A stretch of 64,000 bases of DNA from Methanosarcina thermophila TM-1 (GTDB taxonomy: Archaea > Halobacteriota > Methanosarcinia > Methanosarcinales > Methanosarcinaceae). The number at the start of each line of letters is the position of its first letter. The stretch's first letter is position 1. The stretch covers positions 186,001 to 250,000 of the forward strand of contig NZ_CP009501.1 in assembly GCF_000969885.1 (NCBI RefSeq), read 5' to 3'. This document shows, piece by piece, positions 36,392-43,367 of this stretch. Below the pieces are notes generated by a model that did no database searches, was not told where the DNA came from, and saw only the letters and a program-made list of their open reading frames with translations. Position numbers and translations under genes: made by a program.

Positions 36392-36823
36392 ATGGAAAAG
36401 AAGCTCATGAGAATAGGAATTTCCCTGCCCAGGGAACTTCTGGACAAATTTGATAAAACTCTTCTGAAGAGAGGTTATTCATCTCGGTCTGAAGGAATAA
36501 GGGATTCCATAAGGATATACAACCAGCACTATGAGTGGATGCAGCAGATAAGGGGCAGAAGAGTTGCAACGATTTCGATTGTATACGATTGCTCAAAAAC
36601 AGGGGTATCGAACGAGCTGGCAGAAATTCAACATGAAAACATGGATCTGATAAACTCCTCAGTACGTTTCCATATTGAGCCAAACTCCTGTTTTGAAGTG
36701 ATAATTTTGCAGGGCGAAGGGGAGAAAATTGTAGAGCTGGCTGAAAAAATCTTAAGTTTAAAAGGAGTGAAGCACTCCAGACTAATGACTGTCCCTATAG
36801 AAAAAATTGAAAAGACGTCTTAA
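36392..36823 (+). CDS. nikR: NikR-like ribbon-helix-helix metal regulator
   Basis: 143 residues. N-terminal ribbon-helix-helix DNA-binding domain (MRIGISLPRELLDKFDKTLL, RGYSSRSEGIRDSIR) and a C-terminal ACT-like nickel-sensing domain. Aligned to E. coli NikR ligands His76, His87, His89, Cys95, the positions here are His81, Arg92, His94, Cys100: one of four nickel ligands is replaced by Arg. It may therefore bind a different metal or bind nickel weakly. The ATG follows GAGAGGGT. A palindromic operator-like site lies just upstream. No nickel transporter in the window. Confidence 0.85.
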   Translation: MEKKLMRIGISLPRELLDKFDKTLLKRGYSSRSEGIRDSIRIYNQHYEWMQQIRGRRVATISIVYDCSKTGVSNELAEIQHENMDLINSSVRFHIEPNSCFEVIILQGEGEKIVELAEKILSLKGVKHSRLMTVPIEKIEKTS

Positions 36824-36942
36824 AAGCCTTCCAGTCCTGAAATAGTTCGAAGCATATTTTATTTTCAATTCACGGGATGTGAGATCTAAGAATTAACAAG
36901 AAATAGATTTGCTAATTGTCAATTTGACTAAAAGTGATCTGC

Positions 36943-37512
36943 ATGGATCTGACAAAAGTTCATTTCACTTTAAATGTGTATCTGATTAGTTTTGAGAGAT
37001 TGGTGCGGGATATTATTTCCACTTTATGCATAAGGAAATGGAGACAGGTAGAAAAAGAAAATGTTGTATCTATAGAGGATTCCATGCTTCCTGAGATTAT
37101 CCGAATTCAGGCAGAAGGCTTTGAGACTAAAAGCCGTAATGGTATCAGGCGATACTCAAAACGACTGAGGAAAATCTTTTACGTGGTACTGGACCAGGAC
37201 AGAGTTGTAGGTTACTGCATATATTATATAAAGCCTGTCCTGTCTCTAAAGGGAATTAAGAAAAAGTCTGTAATTTACTCAATTTCAATTGATAAGGAAT
37301 TTAGAAGAAAAGGTTATGGTGAAAAACTCTTAAGAGAAAGTGCCAGAGAAATGGGAGTAAATGGAATAACTTCAATTCTTTTATATGTCAACGTAAATAA
37401 TATTCCTGCTATAAAGTTATACGAAAAAGTAGGCTTCAAGACGACTAATGAAATAAAAGACATATGCGGACTTAAAGAGACATGTTATGAGATGGAATTG
37501 AAAATTCTTTAA
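36943..37512 (+). CDS. GNAT acetyltransferase, copy 1
   Basis: 189 residues from ATG at 36943, preceded by AGTGATC. RimI-like GNAT fold: an N-terminal region of about 50 residues (MDLTKVHF, LVRDIISTLCIRKWRQVEKE) then the acetyl-CoA motif SIDKEFRRKGYGEKLLRESA and NVNNIPAIKLYEKVGFK. Target unknown; the RimI class often acetylates protein N-termini. It is about 50-60% identical by eye to copy 2 at 38042, so a tandem duplication occurred with a long spacer between. Confidence 0.8.
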   Translation: MDLTKVHFTLNVYLISFERLVRDIISTLCIRKWRQVEKENVVSIEDSMLPEIIRIQAEGFETKSRNGIRRYSKRLRKIFYVVLDQDRVVGYCIYYIKPVLSLKGIKKKSVIYSISIDKEFRRKGYGEKLLRESAREMGVNGITSILLYVNVNNIPAIKLYEKVGFKTTNEIKDICGLKETCYEMELKIL

Positions 37513-37640
37513 TCTCAGGCTATCTATAATTCCTTTATCTTCATAACTCTCTTATCTTCATCATTCCCTTATCTTCATAACTCTTTCATCCTCATCATTC
37601 TCTGATCTTCATAACTCTCTTATCTTCATCATTCCCTGAT
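37513..37640. repeat. 34-bp tandem repeat, about three copies
   Basis: Units of the type ATCTTCATAACTCTCTTATC then TTCATCATTCCCTT repeat about three times from 37540 with a few changes. Pyrimidine-rich; follows the first GNAT gene. No known function. Confidence 0.6.
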
Positions 37641-37677
37641 TTTTATCGCTTCCGCAATATTTCTCAAACTTCTTGAT

Positions 37678-37851
37678 ACTAACTTTTAGATGAATAAGTA
37701 GCTATGGGGAAATGATTTTATTCAAATGTCTTTTTACCTGATATAACATTTTTTACCTGGATTTACTAACTTTTAGATGAATAAGTAGCTATGGGGAAAT
37801 GATTTTATTCAAATGTCTTTTTACCTGATATAACATTTTTTACCTGGATTT
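37678..37851. repeat. Perfect 87-bp tandem duplication
   Basis: 37678-37764 and 37765-37851 are identical. Each copy starts ACTAACTTTTAGATG and ends TTTTTTACCTGGATTT, with an internal ATGGGGAAATGATTTTATTC. Perfect identity points to recent duplication or active homogenisation. It lies about 190 bp upstream of the second GNAT gene, so it may affect its expression. Confidence 0.85.
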
Positions 37852-37919
37852 TCTCTCTTTCATGACGATATTTGGGAAAATTTTGTTAAAAGATATATTT
37901 AATAAAGATTGAATTATCT

Positions 37920-38041
37920 ATATATGTCTAATTGCCCGGCTATAGGGAACTTCTGTTGCCTCGGAGGTAATAATTTTAATGGTTCCGAATTAAAAAATTT
38001 TTAAAGCTGATGAAATCAGCTTTTTATTCTAAGGTGATCCT
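37920..38041 (+). promoter_or_regulatory. Leader of second GNAT gene: mini-ORF and terminator-like hairpin
   Basis: Before the GNAT start come, in order, GGAGG (37963-37967), an ATG (37979) opening a 4-codon frame MVPN then TAA, and a hairpin AAAGCTGAT-GAA-ATCAGCTTT (38003-38023) followed by TT. The GNAT ribosome site AAGGTGATCC begins 8 nt later. GGAAC (37946-37950) can pair with GTTCC (37982-37986), which would hide GGAGG. The layout looks like a translation- or attenuation-controlled leader, but the T run is short. Inference only. Confidence 0.4.
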
Positions 38042-38605
38042 ATGGATCTTACAAAAATTCACACTAGATCAGTTATATACTTTTTTAAGAGGCTACTGCA
38101 AGATACCGCTGGCAGTCTTCTTGTAAAACAATGGAAGCTGATAGAAAAAAAAGATATTGTGTCATTTGAGGACTCCATGCTTCCTGATGTTCTTAGAATC
38201 CAGCTTGATGGATTTGAAAACGGGAATGAGGAAAAACTGATAAAATATTCTAAAAAGTCAAGAAATATTTTTTACGTCATCAAGAACAAGGATAAAATTG
38301 TGGGCTACTGTGTTTACTACCTGAAACCTGTACTTTCTCTCAGAGGCTTTGAGAAACAATCCGTAATATCCTCAATTGCAACGGATAAAAATTTTAGAGG
38401 CAGAGGGTTTGCTGAGAGATTATTAAAGGGCAGCATTGAAGAAATGAAGGTAAACGGAATATCCGTCATTCTCTTATATGTCAATGTAAATAATCTTCCT
38501 GCTATAAGATTATACGAAAAAACTGGCTTTCGCATAATTAAACAGGTAGAAAACATATGCGGCCAGAATGAAAAATGTTATCAGATGGGGTTGAGACTCG
38601 CTTGA
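38042..38605 (+). CDS. GNAT acetyltransferase, copy 2
   Basis: 187 residues, ATG directly after AAGGTGATCCT. Same plan as copy 1: MDLTKIHTRS, LLQDTAGSLLVKQWKLIEKK, then SIATDKNFRGRGFAERLLKG and NVNNLPAIRLYEKTGFR, ending NICGQNEKCYQMGL where copy 1 has DICGLKETCYEMEL. Both retain the catalytic fold and the CoA-binding turn. The conserved C-terminal CG...CY pair might be a disulfide or metal site. Regulated perhaps by the structured leader upstream. Confidence 0.82.
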   Translation: MDLTKIHTRSVIYFFKRLLQDTAGSLLVKQWKLIEKKDIVSFEDSMLPDVLRIQLDGFENGNEEKLIKYSKKSRNIFYVIKNKDKIVGYCVYYLKPVLSLRGFEKQSVISSIATDKNFRGRGFAERLLKGSIEEMKVNGISVILLYVNVNNLPAIRLYEKTGFRIIKQVENICGQNEKCYQMGLRLA

Positions 38606-38836
38606 AGCTTTTCCCTGCGTGACCTGTTTTTCTGCTCTGGCAAATTTTCCTTACTTTCTTAGGATATTTCCTAACTTTCTGGTTTTTACTAATAAACCGA
38701 TCTATGTACAGTATTAAGTGAGATAATTTTGATTTTTCATATTTTTCTCGCCTACATTTTCAGATTATTAAGTTCTGCTCATACCAACTTTATGCTTTGG
38801 GATATGTTTAAATAAATCTCGGGCACACATTTCAAT

Positions 38837-39985
38837 GTGCCTGTAATTAATATTCTTGTATTTCTTGCCGGGCTAGTATTGCTCGTAAGAGGAGCAGACC
38901 TTTTCGTATTAACTTCATCCCGAATTGCAAGAAGGTTCGGCGTATCCGAATTCGTAATAGGATTGACTCTTGTATCTATAGGCACGTCGATACCTGAACT
39001 TGCATCCTCCCTTGCGGCATCTTTTCAGCAGGCAAGCGGAATAATCATGGGCAATATACTTGGGTCAAACATTGCAAATATAGGGCTGATTGCTGGTACG
39101 GCTGCTCTCCTGATGAATATCAGAACTGAAGAAGTCATGCTGAGAAGGGACGGCTATATAATGTTATTCTCTTCTTTTCTTCTTTTCCTTTTTATGCTTG
39201 ACTTTAAAATTTCGAGGCTAGAAGCCTTAATTTTTATTTTATTATACCTCATCTATCTTTTGTTCCTGTTTGAAAAAGTGAAAAAGCACGAAGGGGATAT
39301 TTATTTTAAAGATTTTATGATTTATATAATCAAATTCGAATATATTTTTGATCTAATATCAAGAATTAACCTCCAGGCCCGGAAGTCCCGAGAAGAAAAG
39401 CAGGGAGCAGTAAACAAAACTGAAAGGAAAAACGGAACCGAAAAGAGAACTATAACCGAATCAGAGACCGAATCCGTAACCGAGGAATATGAAGATATTG
39501 ATATCGATGTTACAGAAGAACATCTTCAAGAAACCAGCCTTTTAACAGAATTCTTCAAGCTTATTGCAAGCTTAGCTGCAATCATAATTGGGGCAAATTA
39601 CTTTGTTGAAGAGGCAATCTTCTTTGCTCTGCTGCTCGATGTTCCGGAGACAATTATAGGGATCAGCCTTGTTGCGGTTGGGACATCAATTCCAGAACTT
39701 ATGGTAACTGTCTCGGCAGCGCGGAGCGATTACGGTGGAATTGCCCTTGGAAATGTAATAGGATCAAATATTTCGAATATACTTTTGATTCTAGGCTGTT
39801 CAGGGCTTGTCCATCCTATAATGACAACCAGCATCGACATTTATTACGTAGCACCGTTTTTGCTGATAATAAGCACCCTGTTCCTCTTATTTATCCGAAC
39901 GGGCTGGAAAGTAAAACGCTTAGAGGGATTTGTCATGCTCCTTCTTTATTTAGGCTTCATGATAAGGATCGTAGGTATGGGGTAA
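38837..39985 (+). CDS. Calcium/sodium antiporter, CaCA family (YrbG-like)
   Basis: 382 residues in the plasma membrane. Two inverted alpha repeats: SIGTSIPELASSLAAS with GNILGSNIANIGL (residues about 50-85) and AVGTSIPELMVTVSAA with GNVIGSNISNILLILG (about 283-325). Between them a hydrophilic loop of about 65 residues (charged REEKQGAVNKTERKNGTEK) is longer than usual. Start is GTG at 38837; the TATA-like GTTTAAATAAAT is about 25 bp upstream, so the mRNA may be leaderless. Exchanges Na+ or H+ for Ca2+. Confidence 0.88.
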   Translation: MPVINILVFLAGLVLLVRGADLFVLTSSRIARRFGVSEFVIGLTLVSIGTSIPELASSLAASFQQASGIIMGNILGSNIANIGLIAGTAALLMNIRTEEVMLRRDGYIMLFSSFLLFLFMLDFKISRLEALIFILLYLIYLLFLFEKVKKHEGDIYFKDFMIYIIKFEYIFDLISRINLQARKSREEKQGAVNKTERKNGTEKRTITESETESVTEEYEDIDIDVTEEHLQETSLLTEFFKLIASLAAIIIGANYFVEEAIFFALLLDVPETIIGISLVAVGTSIPELMVTVSAARSDYGGIALGNVIGSNISNILLILGCSGLVHPIMTTSIDIYYVAPFLLIISTLFLLFIRTGWKVKRLEGFVMLLLYLGFMIRIVGMG

Positions 39986-40535
39986 GAAGTGCCATTCTAA
40001 GTGTATGCCCAGGAAGATATAGAGATTAAGGGTTAAAAGATAGAAATCCAGCAGGCTCAGAAATTGCGGGCAAAAGCTGTTATCAATAAAAGCTGCTTTT
40101 AATTTTATGATACATGCGGGATAACAGCTCGATAATTATGATGGCGGTTAATAAAGCCGCACTTTATTTATCCAAATTGAATTATTCTGCGTTTTTATCC
40201 AGATTCGAATCATTCTGCGTTTTTATCCAGATTGAATCACTCTGCATTTTGATTCATTATGTCTTATTTAAATTCATTATATCTTATTTCAATTAATCTG
40301 TTTTCAGGATATCTTTATATCTGTTCCATGTCTTTATTATTTTCTCATAAATGTTATACAAATAATGGGGGATATCTGTCTATATGCTGACTGGCACATC
40401 GGAATTCTGGAACACGCTGCAGGAGCATGCATGATGTATAAAAACTGGCTTAAAACGAGACAACAGAATTTCAGTAAGTAAATACATAACAGAATAAAAT
40501 TATATTCGAGAATATTAAAAGGGCAGTGAAGAAAG
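39986..40535. other. Intergenic region with 27-bp tandem repeat
   Basis: About 550 bp. From 40168 to 40250 three units of the type ATCCAGATTGAATCATTCTG repeat with period about 27-28, followed by ATTCATTAT/TTATTT repeats. Otherwise only AT-rich sequence and the promoter of the next gene. Confidence 0.5.
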
Positions 40536-41186
40536 ATGATAACTGAGATGATAACTGGCAACGTTATGTTCTTCATCTATATGTTTACATCTATCTTCGT
40601 AGTTGTTAGCCCAATAAGTGGGGTAGTAACTTTCATTTCCCTGACCAGCAAAATGACTCGTGACGAGAAGAACGAGATTGCAAAAAAATCAGTTACACTT
40701 GCATGTTCAATTGCCCTCTTTTTTGCAATAACAGGAAGTGTAATACTTAATCTCTTTAGCATTAGCGTCGATTCACTGCGGGTTGCAGGTGGGCTCCTAC
40801 TCTTCAGCATTGCCTTTGATATGATGCATGCGAAGATTTCAAGAGAAAGCATAACCGATGAAGAGATCTCAGAGTCTCAGGAACGCGCAGATATCTGGAT
40901 CTTTCCTATAGGTCTCCCGCTTCTGACAGGCCCGGGTACTATCAGCACTGTAATTGTCCTGATGGAAAGTACAGCAAGTCTCGAGCAAAAAATAATAATT
41001 CTTGTATCGATTATACTGACATTTGTACTTTGTCTGTATATCTTCCTTTTCTCAAGAAGAATTCATGAGTTAATAGGATATAACGGAATGCTGGTCTTTA
41101 CAAGGCTTATGGGACTTCTGCTTGCAGCCCTTGCAGTAGACCTGACTTCAACAGGACTAATAAATATTTTTAATTTAACAAATTAA
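40536..41186 (+). CDS. MarC family integral membrane protein
   Basis: 216 residues, six membrane spans. MarC (UPF0056) proteins are of unknown transport function; their once-claimed multidrug role is not supported. Seen: IFVVVSPISGVVTFISLTSK, LRVAGGLLLFSIAFDMM and FPIGLPLLTGPGTISTVIVL, the family signatures. Two ATGs, 40536 and 40551, are 5 codons apart; neither has a strong ribosome site. Single gene. Confidence 0.88.
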   Translation: MITEMITGNVMFFIYMFTSIFVVVSPISGVVTFISLTSKMTRDEKNEIAKKSVTLACSIALFFAITGSVILNLFSISVDSLRVAGGLLLFSIAFDMMHAKISRESITDEEISESQERADIWIFPIGLPLLTGPGTISTVIVLMESTASLEQKIIILVSIILTFVLCLYIFLFSRRIHELIGYNGMLVFTRLMGLLLAALAVDLTSTGLINIFNLTN

Positions 41187-41324
41187 GTACAATCTAGAAA
41201 GGTAAGTAAAAAACCGGCATTTGAAAGAACTGATAGCCTCAGAAGTCAGGAGATTCCTAAGTTAAGTCTCTACCAACCGTTTTCTCAAAATCAAGTTTCT
41301 ACAGCCGATTCTCAACGTGATCTC

Positions 41325-42584
41325 TCAGTTAATTCGGCTTCTACCATACCGCCGGTTAACGTACTCAAGCAAGTCACTGCCTGTGAGTCTTTCGCTGGAG
41401 GGGCCTATCCGGATATAAAATTCTTCTTCTTTGCCTGATTTTAAAAACACAGGGTCGTCACTCTTTTGACAGTCTATCTTCAGGATTTTCTTGCCGTTAA
41501 CAGGTACAAGAGCATAATCGATAAGTGAAGCATAAGCAAGACCTATGTGCTGTTTGAGGAGCTGTTTGAAATGGAGGAGAAACTTGTCTTCATTGAGGAA
41601 ATTATCGCTTTCGATCCCCAGTACTTCTCCGGTATTTGAGACTCCTACAAGCAAAATGCCGCCATCGGTATTAACATAGGCAACAATTGTTTTCAACACT
41701 GCATGTTCAACACTCCAATCCGGCTTGCCGGTCATAAGATTCATGCGAAGGGTGGACTTGAATTCCAGTTTCTTACCTTCTCCCCTGCGGATCAATTCCA
41801 GGATGTAGTCTGAGTCGTTTGCAAGCTTGATAGCCTCGTTGATAAGCTCAAGCTTCTCTTGAATGTGTGTGAGATTCTTAGGATAAGTCGAGAGCCTGTG
41901 CTTGAAAAGGGTAAGCTGGGAAATGAGTGTCTCTGTGAGGTCCTTAATTTCAAGGATTTTAATCTGTGCCTGCAAATCAGGCAGGTACAGTTTACTGTGC
42001 ATAAGAAAATCGATACCGGTCTCTATGGACTGCGAATTTCTGGCAGGAATGGAAGCTGCCTGACCTGGAAACAAATCAATGCTTCCATCAAGCTCTGTAC
42101 ATATATCCTCCACAGAATCCCTGCCTGCAAACCCACCTGTAATGGGAGCTGTTTCAGGAAACCCGTATTCTCCTGAAAACCTGGTCCTTCGGCTGGGAGC
42201 TTCCACTGATCCATGCAAAGAGTCAAGAACCGACTCATGCAGGTTAAACTGGCTCTCTGATTCCCTGATAAAATCCGTCCTTATCCAGGCTTTTCGAATT
42301 CTCATGCCCAGAGAATTATTGAAAAAATCTGCAAGATATTCCGCACTTACTCTTTCGGGATTGAGTACAAACTGGATATAAGCCCGAAATTCAACTTCCA
42401 CATCGGAAAGCGAAGAGAACGCCTGTCTTTCCTCATTGAGAGGAAGATAGAGGGAGTTATCCTGTTCAATAAAACCTCTTTCAAGACTTGCATCTGGCAG
42501 GTTAACTTTTAAAGTAAGCTCTGAGAGACTGGTTAATCTCAGGCCATACTCACTGCATACGGTATTTACTATTTTCTCAATCAT
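41325..42584 (-). CDS. AlbA_2/Schlafen-like ATP-binding domain protein
   Basis: 419 residues. The C-terminal 155 residues are an AlbA_2 (Schlafen) domain: RRGEGKKLEFKSTLR, IVAYVNTDGGILLVGVSNTG and EEEFYIRIGPSSERL. Such domains occur in regulators and defence proteins, often with nucleic acid or nucleotide binding. The N-terminal 240 residues do not match a family I know; they include LPGLSTNW-type acidic patches and a helical segment near 215-240. Start ATG at 42584 with a weak site. Divergently placed relative to MarC (convergent end), zinc ribbon genes upstream. Confidence 0.75.
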   Translation of the reverse strand: MIEKIVNTVCSEYGLRLTSLSELTLKVNLPDASLERGFIEQDNSLYLPLNEERQAFSSLSDVEVEFRAYIQFVLNPERVSAEYLADFFNNSLGMRIRKAWIRTDFIRESESQFNLHESVLDSLHGSVEAPSRRTRFSGEYGFPETAPITGGFAGRDSVEDICTELDGSIDLFPGQAASIPARNSQSIETGIDFLMHSKLYLPDLQAQIKILEIKDLTETLISQLTLFKHRLSTYPKNLTHIQEKLELINEAIKLANDSDYILELIRRGEGKKLEFKSTLRMNLMTGKPDWSVEHAVLKTIVAYVNTDGGILLVGVSNTGEVLGIESDNFLNEDKFLLHFKQLLKQHIGLAYASLIDYALVPVNGKKILKIDCQKSDDPVFLKSGKEEEFYIRIGPSSERLTGSDLLEYVNRRYGRSRIN

Positions 42585-42914
42585 AGATGATCAGATTGTG
42601 AAGGTTATGAAGTATAGGAGTTCCTGAAGTTATCATTTCAGTTACGGGTTTAAATAATATACTTTATCTTCCCGGATAATATGAGAGTTCATTTTCAGGA
42701 AACAGAGATAGTAGGAAAGGTGAAAAACAGTATTAGAAGAGAATCAGGAAAAACGTAAAACAACACGCATGAAAACCAGAATCGAACACAAAAGATTTAA
42801 AGCAAAACCAGCAGGTCATAAACTGGTTAATCGACCAGAGTTTATGAGAACTGGTTTTGCTGAAAGTCTCTGATTCTAAAATAGTTCTTTCAGGATGCCG
42901 ATTTTCAAAATTAA
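42585..42914. other. Intergenic spacer upstream of the AlbA_2 gene
   Basis: 330 bp. It separates the zinc-ribbon pair from the AlbA_2 gene and contains the latter's promoter, with an AT-rich box at about 42650-42664. Frames here are not convincing. Confidence 0.4.
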
Positions 42915-43073
42915 TTATTTGATAAGCTGGGCTGTAGAGTGAGAAGATACACTTGCAAATGCAGCCGAAGAAGTACACCCGCATTTCCTGCAGTAATAAA
43001 ATACATTTGAACCAATTACCTGCTTTTTGAGCGGTGTTCCACATCGAACACATTCTACAGAAGATTCAAACAT
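42915..43073 (-). CDS. Small zinc-ribbon protein, copy 2
   Basis: 52 residues. Two CxxC knuckles, CVRCGTPLKKQ and YYCRKCGC, form a classical zinc ribbon; the tail SSHSTAQLIK is polar. The ATG at 43073 is 7 nt downstream of the stop of the companion gene, and GGAGTGAG overlaps that stop, so translation is probably coupled. Likely a nucleic acid or protein-binding adaptor. Too short for ordinary gene callers. Confidence 0.65.
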   Translation of the reverse strand: MFESSVECVRCGTPLKKQVIGSNVFYYCRKCGCTSSAAFASVSSHSTAQLIK

Positions 43074-43080
43074 CTCAGTC

Positions 43081-43221
43081 TCACTCCATGATTATAAGTG
43101 GTTCAAGCCTCACAGTTTCTTTTTTTGTCCAGTACCCGCAGACGTGGCAGTACTGGAATCCCTCGAAAAGGTTATTTTCAAGTTTGGAATGGCACTCAGG
43201 ACAATATTTTAAGAAAGACAT
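43081..43221 (-). CDS. Small zinc-ribbon protein, copy 1
   Basis: 46 residues: MSFLKYCPECHSKLENN then QYCHVCGYWTKKE, again a CxxC/CxxC zinc ribbon. The ATG follows GGGAGA with 7-nt spacing. First gene of a two-gene unit with the 52-residue ribbon. The two are similar in plan but not close in sequence. Function unknown; such pairs occur around transcription or translation factors. Confidence 0.65.
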   Translation of the reverse strand: MSFLKYCPECHSKLENNLFEGFQYCHVCGYWTKKETVRLEPLIIME

Positions 43222-43304
43222 TTAAATCTCTCCCAGTAAAGATCATTAATTGGAATTCCTTCCATTAAATTTCAGACAATTTTAACTGTTCTAGTTTACT
43301 TTTC

Positions 43305-43367
43305 CAGTTCATCTCATTGAGTTCTCAGTTCACCTCATTGAGTTCTCAGTTCACCTCATTAAGGTCC
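43305..43367. repeat. 21-bp tandem repeat running into the ppsA 3' end
   Basis: Three units CAGTTCAYCTCATTGAGTTCT (43305-43325, 43326-43346, 43347-43367). The third overlaps the last three codons and stop of ppsA on the minus strand, so the repeat probably arose by duplicating the gene's end. Confidence 0.75.
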
